From Lacunisphaera limnophila (GTDB lineage Bacteria; Verrucomicrobiota; Verrucomicrobiia; Opitutales; Opitutaceae), in NCBI RefSeq assembly GCF_001746835.1, contig NZ_CP016094.1, positions 1,240,001 through 1,304,000 of the forward strand: a stretch of 64,000 nt of DNA. The letters are read 5' to 3'. Position 1 is the stretch's first letter. Each line of letters opens with the position of its first letter. The notes under the pieces are model-generated. The model did no database searches, was not told where the DNA came from, and saw only the letters and a list, made by a program, of their open reading frames with translations. A program made the position numbers and the translations under genes. Below are positions 18,256-26,718 of the stretch, piece by piece.

Positions 18256-18366
18256 TTTGGCCACAAAAGGCGCAAAAGGCACAGAAATAAAAACCGCCTT
18301 CCCCTGCGCCCACGGGATTCCGGGTTGGCTTGGCCGCTTTTTGCGCCTTTTGTACCCCTTGTGGCC
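18256..18366. repeat. Palindromic element with GGCGCAAAAGGC-type arms
   Basis: Between queC and the GDPD gene, a left arm GGCCACAAAAGGCGCAAAAG (from 18259) faces a right arm containing TTTTGCGCCTTTTGTACCCC and TTGTGGCC (to 18365), separated by about 55 bases. The arms are built from near-repeated words. The element runs into the possible start region of the GDPD gene. Confidence 0.7.
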
Positions 18367-19050
18367 CCGCCCCTCATCTTCGCCCACCGCGGCGCCTCGG
18401 CCGAGTTGCCGGAGAACACCCTCGCCGCCTTCCGCCGGGCGATCGCCTTGGAGGCCGACGGCATCGAGCTCGACGTGCAGGTCACCCGGGACGGGGTGCC
18501 GGTGGTCTTCCACGACACCTCGTTGCGCCGCCTCACCGGCACCCCGGGCCACCCCGCCCGCAAAACTTGGGCGGAACTGCGCCGCCTCACGATCCACGGC
18601 CGCGAGCCCATCCCACGGCTGGCCGACGTGCTCCGCCTCACCCGCGGGCTGGTGGTCGTCCAAATCGAGCTAAAATCCGGTCCGGTCGCCCCGGTTATCC
18701 GGGCCATCCGGTCCGCCCGTGCGGAGCAATGGGTGATCCTGGCCTCCTTCCACGCCCGGCTGGTGGCCGAGGCACGGACCCTCGCCCCCGCCATCCCGCG
18801 CATGCTGATCTCCGAGGGCCGGTCCGCCCCGGCCACCCTCGTCCGCCACCTCGCCGCGTGTGGGGCGGGCGGGCTCAGCGTCAGCCACCGGGCCATCCGG
18901 TCCGCCGCGTGGGTCGGCCATTTTCATGCCCGCGGTTACGCCGTCTGGTCCTGGACCGTGAACGATCCCGCCCTGGCGGCCCGGCTGGCCGGGTGGGGGG
19001 TAGACGCCCTGCTCGGCGACGATCCGGCCTTGCTGAAAAGCGCGGTTTAG
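18361..19050 (+). CDS. Glycerophosphodiester phosphodiesterase family protein
   Basis: This enzyme family hydrolyses glycerophosphodiesters to sn-glycerol 3-phosphate and an alcohol. The product shows IFAHRGASAELPENTLAAF (catalytic HRG and PENT), then DGIELDVQVTRDGVPVVFHD with the metal-binding Glu/Asp and second His. At 229 residues it is a compact single-domain member with no signal peptide. The best start is GTG 18361 (MAPPLIFAHRG). A TTG at 18325 would add twelve residues encoded by the repeat arm. Confidence 0.88.
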   Translation: MAPPLIFAHRGASAELPENTLAAFRRAIALEADGIELDVQVTRDGVPVVFHDTSLRRLTGTPGHPARKTWAELRRLTIHGREPIPRLADVLRLTRGLVVVQIELKSGPVAPVIRAIRSARAEQWVILASFHARLVAEARTLAPAIPRMLISEGRSAPATLVRHLAACGAGGLSVSHRAIRSAAWVGHFHARGYAVWSWTVNDPALAARLAGWGVDALLGDDPALLKSAV

Positions 19051-19095
19051 TACTCTTTGGGGACAGTTCCCATCGTCCGTAGGCGGACACCTTTG

Positions 19096-19953
19096 ATGAC
19101 CATTGTTCACGATCCCCAATGCGCTGATTACGGCTCCTCGATGCGCCCCGAGCAGCCGGCCCGGATCCTCCGCAGTCACGCCCACCTTCAGGCCGCCCAT
19201 CCCACCTGGACCTGGCGCCTCCCGACCCCCGCGCCCGAGGAGATCCTCGCCTTGGCCCATCCCCCGGCCCTGCTGCAACGCCTCGGCCACGGCCCCGACC
19301 TCGACGAGGACACCCCGTATTTCCCCGGCATCCGTGAACACGCCTGTCGCGCCGCCGGCGCGGCCCTGAAGGCGGCACAGCTCGCCCAATCCGGGGAAAA
19401 GGCCTTTTCGCTGATGCGCCCCCCGGGCCACCACGCCACGCGCACGCAGGCCATGGGGTTTTGTTACCTCAATTCGATCGCCATCGCCGCCCTCCACGTC
19501 GCGGCCGCGGGCGCCAAGGTCGCCGTCTGGGACTTCGATGCCCACCACGGCAACGGCACCGAGGACATCCTCCGCGGCCGCCCCGGCCTCTTTTTCGCCT
19601 CGGTGCACCAATATCCCGGCTACCCGGGCACCGGCACCGCCTCGGCCGGCAACATCGCCAACTTCCCCGTCGCGCCCCACACCCCGCGCGAGCAACACCT
19701 CGCCGTCCTCGCCCGGTCCTGGGAAACAGTCCAGGCCTTCCAGCCCGACCTGGTGCTCGTCTCCGCCGGCTTCGACGCCTACGTCGGCGACCCGATCACG
19801 CAAATGAGCCTCGAGACCGCGGATTTTGCCGAACTCGGCCACTGGCTCCGCCAGGGCGGCCGCCCCGCCGCCGCCATCCTCGAGGGCGGTTATAGCGCCG
19901 ACCTGCCTCAATTGATTGACGCCTTCCTTTCCGCTTGGAACCTAGAACCCTGA
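19096..19953 (+). CDS. Histone deacetylase family (acetoin utilization/amidohydrolase-like) protein
   Basis: The 285-residue protein belongs to the arginase/deacetylase superfamily that includes AcuC and bacterial HDAC-like amidohydrolases. Conserved are RPPGHHA (catalytic tandem His), GFCYLNSIAIAA, the zinc-binding WDFDAHHGNGTED, and the later ILEGGYS. Likely substrates are acetylated lysines or polyamines, but no neighbour points to one. ATG 19096 (MTIVHDPQC) is favoured over the in-frame extension to 19057. Confidence 0.9.
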   Translation: MTIVHDPQCADYGSSMRPEQPARILRSHAHLQAAHPTWTWRLPTPAPEEILALAHPPALLQRLGHGPDLDEDTPYFPGIREHACRAAGAALKAAQLAQSGEKAFSLMRPPGHHATRTQAMGFCYLNSIAIAALHVAAAGAKVAVWDFDAHHGNGTEDILRGRPGLFFASVHQYPGYPGTGTASAGNIANFPVAPHTPREQHLAVLARSWETVQAFQPDLVLVSAGFDAYVGDPITQMSLETADFAELGHWLRQGGRPAAAILEGGYSADLPQLIDAFLSAWNLEP

Positions 19954-19960
19954 TCCCCCT

Positions 19961-21073
19961 TTGAACGCCCAACCGCACTACCAGTTCATCAACCAGCCTG
20001 CGCAACTCCCGCCGCTCCTCGCGGCGATCGACCGCTCCGTCGAGATCGCGATCGATACCGAGGCCGACAACCTCTTCCGCTACAAGACGCGCGTCTGCCT
20101 CCTCCAGATCCTCGCCGGCGGCGAGATCTTCCTCGTGGACCTGCTGGCCGACCTGCCGCTCGACGATCTCTGGGCCCGCCTCGCCACCAAGCCCCTCATC
20201 ATGCACGGCAGCGACTACGACCTGCGCCTGCTGCACGGGCTCTGTGCCTTCCGGCCGCTGAGCCTCTTCGACACCATGTTCGCCGCCCAGCTGCTCAGCA
20301 TCCCGCGCTTCGGCCTCGCCGCCCTGCTCGAGCAGAATTTCGGCGTGAAACTCGACAAGGACCACCAGAAGGCCAACTGGTCCCAGCGCCCGCTTGACCG
20401 CGACATGCTCGATTACGCCGCGCTCGACGTCCACTACCTGCTCCCCCTGCGCGACCGCCTCCGTGACGAGTTGGTCCGCCTCGGCCGCCTCGAGTGGTTC
20501 GAGCAGAAATGCCGCTGGCAGATCGAGGTCGCCCGCGACGGCTTTGCCCCGCCCGACGAGAACGACTGGCGCATCGGCGGCGCCGAGAAACTCCGCGGCC
20601 GCGGCCTGGCCATTCTCCACGCCCTCTGGCACTGGCGCGAGAGCTGGGCCGAGAAACTCAACACGCCCCCCTTCAAGGTCACCGGCAACGAGCTGCTCAT
20701 GCGCCTGTCCCGCGCCGCTGAGGAGGGCGCGTCGCCCGGCGAACTGCTGCAGGTGCACCTCGGCCGCCGCCACGACCGCCTGGCCCCGTCCCTCGAGACC
20801 GCGATCCGTCGCGGTTTTGAGACGGACCCCCGCACGCTGCCCCGCCGCGAGCGCCGCCGCGACTTCGTGCCCATGACGCCGGAGGAACTCTCCCGCCAGG
20901 ACCGCATCAAGGCCATCCGCGACCGCCTCGCCGCCGGCCTCACACTCGACCCGACCCTCATCGCCACCCGCACGCAGCTCGCCCTGCTGGCCCGCGACCC
21001 CGCCGGGGCCGGCAACGTCCTCCTCCCCTGGCAGGCCCAGCTCCTCACCGCCGACCCGGCCTGGAATTCCTGA
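19961..21073 (+). CDS. rnd: Ribonuclease D
   Basis: RNase D is a 3'-5' exoribonuclease trimming tRNA and other RNA ends. The 370-residue product has the DEDDy motifs: IDTEADN (Exo I), HGSDYDLRLL (Exo II) and YAALDVHYLLPL (Exo III with Tyr and Asp). A helical region compatible with an HRDC domain follows (about 200-290). Translation starts at TTG 19961 (MNAQPHYQF), the only start that keeps the full N-terminal strand, 7 bases after the preceding stop. The stop is directly followed by a TGTAGCGGCGG-type hairpin. Confidence 0.92.
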   Translation: MNAQPHYQFINQPAQLPPLLAAIDRSVEIAIDTEADNLFRYKTRVCLLQILAGGEIFLVDLLADLPLDDLWARLATKPLIMHGSDYDLRLLHGLCAFRPLSLFDTMFAAQLLSIPRFGLAALLEQNFGVKLDKDHQKANWSQRPLDRDMLDYAALDVHYLLPLRDRLRDELVRLGRLEWFEQKCRWQIEVARDGFAPPDENDWRIGGAEKLRGRGLAILHALWHWRESWAEKLNTPPFKVTGNELLMRLSRAAEEGASPGELLQVHLGRRHDRLAPSLETAIRRGFETDPRTLPRRERRRDFVPMTPEELSRQDRIKAIRDRLAAGLTLDPTLIATRTQLALLARDPAGAGNVLLPWQAQLLTADPAWNS

Positions 21074-21074
21074 C

Positions 21075-21098
21075 TGTAGCGGCGGTCTATGCCCGCCG
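21075..21098. repeat. TGTAG-type hairpin overlapping the oleC start
   Basis: TGTAGCGGCGGTCTATG followed by CCCGCCG forms a short hairpin (CGGCGG against CCGCCG). It begins two bases after the rnd stop and contains the ATG used as the start of oleC. It shares its TGTAG opening and layout with the elements at 36653-36702, 35584-35664 and 37764-37844. Confidence 0.6.
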
Positions 21099-22888
21099 TT
21101 TCCTTCTTGTCCGCCTCCGCCAACATCGCCCGCCACCTCCCGCTGATGGCGACCCGCCAGCCGGACCACCCGGCGATCAAGGTCCCCCGCGGCCGGACCG
21201 GTGACGGCCGGATCGACTACCTCGCCCTCTCGTTCCGCGAGCTCGACACCGAGGTGGACGCTTGGGTGGCCCGCCTGCAGGGGCACGGCGTCCAAACCGG
21301 CGACCGCGTGCTGGTCATGGTCCGGCAGGGCCTGCCGCTCATCGCCGCCGCCTTCGCCCTCTTCAAGCTCGGCGCCGTGCCCGTGATCATTGACCCCGGC
21401 ATGGGCCGGAAAAACTTCCTCGCCTGCGTCACCCGTTCCCGCCCGCGCGTCCTCCTCGGCATCCCGCTCGCCCAACTCCTGAGCCACGTTTTCCGCGCCG
21501 CCTTCAAATCCGTGGAAATCCGCGTGTGGGTGAGCGGCTCGCCCACCGCCCGCGCCGGCCGGGGAGCTCAAAACTCAAAGCTCAAATTTGAAATGGTGAG
21601 CAGCCGCGCGGCCGATTTGGCCGCGGTGCTGTTCACCAGCGGTTCCACCGGCGAACCCAAGGGCGTGTGCTACGAGCACGGCATGTTCGACGCCCAGGTG
21701 CGGCTGGTGCGCGACACCTACGGCATCCAGCCCGGCGAGGTGGACCTCCCGATGCTGCCCATCTTCGCCCTCTTCAATCCCGCGCTCGGCATGACCACCA
21801 TCGTGCCCGAAATCGACCCCGCCCGCCCGGCCACGGTCGATCCGGCGAAGATCGTGCAGGCGATCCAGCAGGAGGGCGTCACCAATTCCTTCGGCTCCCC
21901 CACGCTCTGGCGGAAAATCAGCCGGCACTGCCGCGAAAAAAACGAACCCCTCCCCACGCTGCGCCGCGTCCTCATGGCCGGCGCCCCCGTCCCGCCGGCC
22001 CTCTTCGCCGACCTGCAGGTTTTGCTGCCGAACGGCACCGCCCACAGCCCGTACGGAGCCACCGAGGCTCTGCCGCTGGCCACCATCTCCGGTCCGGAAG
22101 TTGTGGGGGCAGGGCAGGGATCGGATTCACTTGGTACGTCCGCCGCAACCGCGGCGGGCGCCGGCACCTGCGTCGGCCGGCCGGTGGCGGAAATCCAGAT
22201 CCGCATCATCCCGATCACCGACGGCCCGATCGTGTCACTCACCGACACCCGCGTCCTCCCGCCCGGCGAGATCGGCGAGATCATCGCCTCGGGCCCCGTG
22301 GTGACCCAAACCTACGACCAGCTGCCCGCCGCGACCACGCTGGCCAAAATCCAAACGCCAAACAACCAAAGCCAAACAAATGGCAAAACCGCCGGAACGC
22401 CGGATTCCTTTGCTGTGTCCGCGCCGGCCGGCGCGGCGTGGCATCGGCTGGGCGACCTCGGCTACCTCGACACCGCCGGCCGCCTCTGGTTCTGCGGCCG
22501 CAAGGCTGAGCGGGTGCTGACGGCCGACGGCCCGCTCTACACCGAACAGGTGGAACCGATCTTCGGCGCCCACCCGGACGTGGCCCGCGTCGCCCTGATC
22601 GGCGCCGGCCACGACCGCCGCCGGCCGGCCATTGTCGTTGAGCCGCGTTCGCGCGACGTCATCGCCACGCCCTCCCTCCGCCGCAAGCTCGTGCGCGAGC
22701 TCCGCGCCCTCGGCGCCCCACATCCGCACACGGACCGCATCCGCCTGGCCTACCTTCACCCGCACCTGCCCGTCGACGTCCGCCACAACGCCAAGATCCA
22801 CCGCCTCACCCTCGCACGCTGGGCCGTCGACCAGCAGGGCTACGAAATGGATAAACGCGAGGTCCCCGTCTCCGCCCTGAAACGCTGA
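21089..22888 (+). CDS. oleC: OleC-like beta-lactone synthetase (AMP-binding enzyme)
   Basis: OleC activates a beta-hydroxy acid with ATP and closes it to a beta-lactone in head-to-head olefin (long-chain alkene) synthesis. The 599-residue protein has NIARHLPLMATRQPDHPAI near the N terminus, the AMP-binding loop LFTSGSTGEPKG (181-192), NSFGSPTLW and the PYGATEALP motif. Three stretches look inserted in frame: 158-172 (QNSKLKFEM), about 337-360, and 419-450 (TPNNQSQTNGKT). Their codons are AT-rich or palindromic. Start is uncertain: ATG 21089 lies in a hairpin, and TTG 21107 is an alternative. oleD follows. Confidence 0.88.
   Translation: MPAVSFLSASANIARHLPLMATRQPDHPAIKVPRGRTGDGRIDYLALSFRELDTEVDAWVARLQGHGVQTGDRVLVMVRQGLPLIAAAFALFKLGAVPVIIDPGMGRKNFLACVTRSRPRVLLGIPLAQLLSHVFRAAFKSVEIRVWVSGSPTARAGRGAQNSKLKFEMVSSRAADLAAVLFTSGSTGEPKGVCYEHGMFDAQVRLVRDTYGIQPGEVDLPMLPIFALFNPALGMTTIVPEIDPARPATVDPAKIVQAIQQEGVTNSFGSPTLWRKISRHCREKNEPLPTLRRVLMAGAPVPPALFADLQVLLPNGTAHSPYGATEALPLATISGPEVVGAGQGSDSLGTSAATAAGAGTCVGRPVAEIQIRIIPITDGPIVSLTDTRVLPPGEIGEIIASGPVVTQTYDQLPAATTLAKIQTPNNQSQTNGKTAGTPDSFAVSAPAGAAWHRLGDLGYLDTAGRLWFCGRKAERVLTADGPLYTEQVEPIFGAHPDVARVALIGAGHDRRRPAIVVEPRSRDVIATPSLRRKLVRELRALGAPHPHTDRIRLAYLHPHLPVDVRHNAKIHRLTLARWAVDQQGYEMDKREVPVSALKR
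21560..21600. repeat. AT-rich in-frame insertion in oleC (CTCAAA words)
   Basis: Bases 21567-21595 read CTCAAAACTCAAAGCTCAAA then TTTGAAATG, a run of near-repeated words with a short inverted TTTGAA. It is far poorer in GC than the flanking coding sequence and encodes the odd segment QNSKLKFEM. It looks like a repeat-derived insertion that kept the frame. Confidence 0.5.
22343..22395. repeat. AT-rich in-frame insertion in oleC (CCAAAC words)
   Basis: This stretch is built from CCAAAC/CCAAAG words (for example CCAAACGCCAAACAACCAAA) and encodes TPNNQSQTNGKT between two conserved OleC regions. Base composition differs sharply from its surroundings. It is the second AT-rich insertion in the same gene. 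Confidence 0.5.
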
Positions 22889-22932
22889 GTTGATTCACTG
22901 CGGATAGAGGCCGAGCCGGCTTGGGTTGGATC

Positions 22933-22973
22933 CGATCCCATCCGTTTCATCCGTGTCATCCGCGGTAAAAAAG
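22933..22973. repeat. CATCCG-word repeat between oleC and oleD
   Basis: Three near-copies of a CATCCGTxTCAT word (GATCCCATCCGTTTCATCCG, then TGTCATCCGCGG) lie in the 100-base gap before oleD. They keep the oleD frame open upstream and so make its start ambiguous. No matching inverted arm was found. Confidence 0.5.
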
Positions 22974-22988
22974 GTTTTCTTTCCCGTC

Positions 22989-24086
22989 GTGTTCATCGTC
23001 CGCAAAAACTTTCCCGTCTTCGTCACCGGCGCCAGCGGCTTCATCGGGGGCCAGCTCGCCCGTCGTCTGCTGGCCGACGGCCGACGGGTGCGCGTGTTGT
23101 CCCGCCGGCCGCTGCCGGAACTGGAAACGCTCGGCGCCGAGGTCATCCCGGGCGATCTGCACGACCGGCACGCACTCGAGCGCGGCTGCCGCTCGGCCGA
23201 GACCGTCTTCCACGTCGCCGGCCGCGTCGGCGTGTGGGGCCCACCGGAGGATTTTTTCCGCGTCAATGTCGAGGGCACGCGCAACCTGCTCGTGGCCTGT
23301 CGCGAGGCCAAGGTCCCGCGCCTCGTCTACACCAGCTCGCCCAGCGTGGTGTATAACGGCGGCGACCTGCGCCACGTCAACGAGTCCGCCCCGCTCTGCA
23401 CGCAGGCGCCGTGCGCCTACCCGACGAGCAAGGCCACCGCCGAGCGCGAGGTGCTCGCCGCCCACGGGCCCGAACTCGCCACGATCGCTTTGCGCCCGCA
23501 CCTGGTGTGGGGGCCCGGCGACAAGAATGTCGTCCCCCGGATCCTCACCCTCGCCCGCGCCGGCAAGCTGAAGATCATCGGCCCCGGCCGAAACCGCGTG
23601 GACATCACCCCCATCAACAACGTCGTCGACGCCCACCTGCTGGCGGAAGGCGCGCTGCTCACGGGCAGCAGGGCGCCCTTTGGCTCAGCTGGAGCCGTGG
23701 CAACCCCGCCGCAGGCGGGCAACTCCTCAGCCAGCCGCCCGCCCCACCACCCCGGCGGCCGCGCTTACTTCATCACCAACGGCGAACCCGTGGTCCTCTG
23801 GGACTGGATCAACGAGGTGCTGCGCGGGGTGGGCATCCCGGAAATCAAATCCCACGTTCCGCTGCCCGTCGCCTACGCCGCCGGGGCCGCGCTCGAAACC
23901 GTCTGGCGGCTCACCGGCCGCGCGGGCGAGCCGCCCATGACGCGCTTCGTCGCCAAGGAAATGGCCACCGACCACTGGTTCGACATCAGTGCCGCCCGCC
24001 GCGACCTCGGCTACCACCCGCTCGTCAGTGTCACCCAGGCCACCGCCGAGCTGATCGAGCACTACAAGGCCGGAAACCCTTTCTGA
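22989..24086 (+). CDS. oleD: OleD-like NAD(P)-dependent beta-keto acid reductase
   Basis: OleD reduces the 2-alkyl-3-keto acid made by OleA, giving the substrate of OleC. The 365-residue extended-SDR protein has VFVTGASGFIGGQLARRLL (nucleotide-binding GxxGxxG) and the active-site YPTSKATAE (YxxxK), with the family's DITPINNVVDAHLLA. GTG 22989 is chosen; the frame to 22926 is encoded by a repeat. Residues about 225-253 (GSRAPFGSAGAVATPPQAG...) look like an insertion with small palindromes. oleA and oleB are not in the window, so olefin synthesis depends on genes elsewhere. Confidence 0.85.
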   Translation: MFIVRKNFPVFVTGASGFIGGQLARRLLADGRRVRVLSRRPLPELETLGAEVIPGDLHDRHALERGCRSAETVFHVAGRVGVWGPPEDFFRVNVEGTRNLLVACREAKVPRLVYTSSPSVVYNGGDLRHVNESAPLCTQAPCAYPTSKATAEREVLAAHGPELATIALRPHLVWGPGDKNVVPRILTLARAGKLKIIGPGRNRVDITPINNVVDAHLLAEGALLTGSRAPFGSAGAVATPPQAGNSSASRPPHHPGGRAYFITNGEPVVLWDWINEVLRGVGIPEIKSHVPLPVAYAAGAALETVWRLTGRAGEPPMTRFVAKEMATDHWFDISAARRDLGYHPLVSVTQATAELIEHYKAGNPF

Positions 24087-24141
24087 GTGAGTTAAAACGC
24101 CTGATCGGCGGCCAGCTCGATGGCGCCACACGTGAGGACGG

Positions 24142-24210
24142 AGTGGCGCGAGCCCGTCGACCGGCTCAAGGCCTTGAGCTCTCCGCGCGGGCAAGCTCGC
24201 CGCCCAAACC
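24142..24210. repeat. GTGGCGCGAGC-type palindrome, copy 2
   Basis: GTGGCGCGAGC at the left and GCAAGCTCGCCGCCC at the right bracket an inner palindrome GGCTCAAGGCCTTGAGC. The same outer words form a contiguous palindrome at 4499-4526, and a related inner word (GACCAGCTCAGGGCCCC) precedes it there. The element fills the gap between the convergent oleD and RNA methyltransferase genes. Confidence 0.55.
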
Positions 24211-24218
24211 AGAGCCGT

Positions 24219-25022
24219 TCACCCGTTCCGCTGCCGCACCGCCTCGAACAGCGTGATGATCGTCGCCATGGCCACGTTCAGCGAGTCGGCCTGGCCGGCC
24301 ATCGGGATGCGGACGAGGACGTCGGCCCCCTTCATCCAGAATTCGCTCAGGCCGTACTGCTCGCTGCCCATGACGATCGCCAACGGTCCGCGCAGATCGG
24401 TGCTCGTGTAGATATTGTCCGTGTGCGGCGTCGTCGCCGCGGTGCGGATGCCTTTCGCCTTCAGCCAGGCATGCACAGTCACGCTGTCGGCCACATAAAC
24501 CGGCACCGAGAACAGCACCCCCGTCGAGGCGCGGACGACATTCGGGTTGAACAGGTCCGTCACCGGGTCGCACACGATCACGGCATCGCACCCCGCCGCA
24601 TCGGCGCTGCGCAGGATCGTGCCCAGATTGCCCGGTTTCTCGATGGATTCGACCACGAGGAGGAAGGGGGCGGGTTTCAGGACCAGATCCTCCAGCTGGC
24701 GTTTCCACTGCGGGGCCACGGCCAGCAGACCGTCCGGCCGCTCCCGGTAGGCCACCTTGGCGAAGGCGTCCTTCGACAGTTCAAACAGCTGCGCCCCGGC
24801 CTGCCGGGCCTGCTCGATGAGCGCCGGCTCGTTTTCACCCAGGAACCACTCGGGACAGAAATAAAATTCCTGCGGGCGGACGCCCTTCTCCAAGGCCCGG
24901 CGGATCTCGCGGTAGCCCTCCACCAGGAACAGACCCGCGGCGTCGCGCTCCCGCCGCTCGCGCAGCTTCACGAGCTGCTTCACGCGCGGATTCTGGAGAC
25001 TGGTGATCTTTTCGGGACTCAC
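24219..25022 (-). CDS. SpoU/TrmH-family RNA 2'-O-methyltransferase
   Basis: The 267-residue protein has an N-terminal substrate-binding domain (ITSLQNPRVKQLVKLRERRERDAAGLFLVEG), then a SPOUT methyltransferase domain with the three motifs ESIEKPGNLGTILRSADAAG, GSEQYGLS and IPMAGQADSLNVAMA. Such enzymes 2'-O-methylate rRNA or tRNA; the target site cannot be read from sequence. GTG 25022 is chosen. The frame reaches 25076, but that extension (FYTV, CSLCPCG) is encoded by the repeat between this gene and its divergent neighbour. Confidence 0.9.
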   Translation of the reverse strand: MSPEKITSLQNPRVKQLVKLRERRERDAAGLFLVEGYREIRRALEKGVRPQEFYFCPEWFLGENEPALIEQARQAGAQLFELSKDAFAKVAYRERPDGLLAVAPQWKRQLEDLVLKPAPFLLVVESIEKPGNLGTILRSADAAGCDAVIVCDPVTDLFNPNVVRASTGVLFSVPVYVADSVTVHAWLKAKGIRTAATTPHTDNIYTSTDLRGPLAIVMGSEQYGLSEFWMKGADVLVRIPMAGQADSLNVAMATIITLFEAVRQRNG

Positions 25023-25034
25023 GGTGTAAAATTT

Positions 25035-25112
25035 ACCACAGGGGCACAGAGAGCACGGAGAATTGGGACTAGGCAATTACCTAAAACTCTGTGTTCTCTG
25101 TGCCTCCGTGGT
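25035..25112. repeat. CACAGAG/CTCTGTG palindromic element, copy 2
   Basis: Left arm 25035-25060 (ACCACAGGGGCACAGAGAGC...) pairs with right arm 25087-25112 (CTCTGTGTTCTCTGTGCC...) over 26 bp with four mismatches, all A/G. The centre is about 26 bp. It sits between divergent genes and extends into both candidate start regions. Confidence 0.8.
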
Positions 25113-26376
25113 TAAAAAGAAAAAGTTCAACGATCATCCCTTCCCCTACCGCACCGAGCTGGAACTGGAGATCTCCACCCTGACCAACCTCGGCGTCGGC
25201 CTCGGCCGGGTACAGGTCGGCGAGGGTAAATGGGTCGTCATGGTGCCTTTCACCCTGCCGGGCGAAAAGGTGAAGGTCCGCGTGTACCGCAACCACAAGA
25301 ACTTCTCCGAGGCCGACCTGCTGGCCGTGCTCACCCCGTCGCCCCACCGGATCGACCCCCGGTGCCCGCTGTTCGGCCGCTGCGGCGGCTGCCAGTACCA
25401 GCACCTCACCTACGCCGAGCAGCTCAAGTGGAAGCGCCAGCAGGTCGAGGAACTCCTGAAATACATGGCCGGGGTGGAGTTCGCCGTGAACCCGGTCATC
25501 GGTTCGCCGCGTGAGTTCGGCTACCGCTCGAAGCTCACGCCGCACTTTTCCGCGCAGGCACGCCGGCGGGAAGGGGCCACTGACCAGGATCCTGTCACCA
25601 GCGAAAGCCACCCCATCGGCTTTTTGAAGCAAAGCTCCCGGTTCGAGCTCGTCGACGTGCCGCATTGCGACATCGCGACGCCGGAGATCAACGCGAAGCT
25701 GCCGGAGGTCCGAGCCAAGACCCACGCGCGTCTCGCCGCCGGGGAATACAAGCGCGACTCGACCCTGCTCCTGCGCCACGCGCAGGAAGGCGTGATCACG
25801 GACTATGATGCGGTGATTCACGAAAAGATCGGCGACCTCCGCCTCCATTTCCTCGCCCGCGATTTCTTCCAGAACAACCCCTTCATCCTGCCCGCCTTCA
25901 CCGGCTACGTGCGCGAGCAGGCCGCCGGCAGCGGCGCGCGGTTCCTCGTCGACGCCTACTGCGGCAGCGGCCTCTTCGCCCTCAGCTGCGCGCCGGCCTT
26001 CGAGCGCGTCTCGGGCATCGAGCTGAGCGAGACCTCCATCAAGTTCGCCACGGAGAACGCCGCGGCCAACGGCATCACCAACACCGTCTTCCGCGCCGGC
26101 GACGCCGCGCAGATCTTCGCCGGGCTGGACTTCCCGCCGGCCGACACCGCCGTCGTGATCGACCCGCCGCGCAAGGGCTGCGACGAGTCCTTTCTCAGCC
26201 AACTCTTCGCCTTCGGGCCGCGCGCCGTCGTTTACGTGTCCTGCGACCCGGCCACCCAGATGCGCGACCTGAAGGGTTTCCTTGCCGCGGGCTACAAACT
26301 GACTGCCGTGCAACCCTTCGACCTCTTCCCGCAGACGCGCCACCTCGAGTGCGTGATCACGCTGGTGCGGAGTTGA
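25108..26376 (+). CDS. TrmA/RlmD-family (uracil-5-)-methyltransferase
   Basis: This class I enzyme methylates C5 of a uridine in rRNA or tRNA. The 422-residue protein has an N-terminal TRAM domain (about 15-75), the iron-sulfur cysteines CPLFGRCGGCQYQHL, a SAM-binding domain (VDAYCGSGLFAL) and the catalytic SCDPAT, preceded by DPPRKGCD. GTG 25108 (MVKKKKFNDHPF) is chosen; the frame upstream to 25063 is the repeat arm read as LCVLCASVV. Even the GTG falls in the last bases of the arm. RlmD is the closest guess, but the site is not certain. Confidence 0.9.
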   Translation: MVKKKKFNDHPFPYRTELELEISTLTNLGVGLGRVQVGEGKWVVMVPFTLPGEKVKVRVYRNHKNFSEADLLAVLTPSPHRIDPRCPLFGRCGGCQYQHLTYAEQLKWKRQQVEELLKYMAGVEFAVNPVIGSPREFGYRSKLTPHFSAQARRREGATDQDPVTSESHPIGFLKQSSRFELVDVPHCDIATPEINAKLPEVRAKTHARLAAGEYKRDSTLLLRHAQEGVITDYDAVIHEKIGDLRLHFLARDFFQNNPFILPAFTGYVREQAAGSGARFLVDAYCGSGLFALSCAPAFERVSGIELSETSIKFATENAAANGITNTVFRAGDAAQIFAGLDFPPADTAVVIDPPRKGCDESFLSQLFAFGPRAVVYVSCDPATQMRDLKGFLAAGYKLTAVQPFDLFPQTRHLECVITLVRS

Positions 26377-26718
26377 TTGCTTCTTGTGGGCAGCCCGCTC
26401 GCGGGCGCTCCGGCTGGCTTTATTGTAGGGGCGGATCGACCGCGCTCCAGGCGATCCATTTTTACGGACCGCATCACCCGTTCCAGCGCCGCAAAAAGTT
26501 ATTCACCGGCCAACTATCCGTAGCAGGAGCGCCGGGGCGGGTGTATTCTTCCAGCGTGAAAGGAACCCTGGGCCCCGTGGTGTAGAGCAGCGAAAACCCC
26601 CGTGCCTGGTAATGCCTTCACAACCCGCCCTGCCAACCGCCATGGGGTGGCGCAGGACAAAAAACAACGCACCTATGCGCTAAAGTCCCGGCCTCCGCGC
26701 CGTCGACCCTAAAGAAAA
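26377..26718. other. Gene-free gap with degenerate palindromes; possible small RNA
   Basis: No convincing coding frame was found between the methyltransferase and the S9 peptidase 3' end (gap to 26798). It holds a GCAGCCCGCTCGCGGGCG hairpin (about 26391), a TGTAGGGGCGGATCGACC piece (from 26425), and a region from about 26560 with GCGCAGGACA...TGCGC pairing (about 26653-26683). It ends in a strong terminator. A transcript of about 150-250 nt ending there would be a small RNA; I could not assign it to a known family. Confidence 0.35.
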
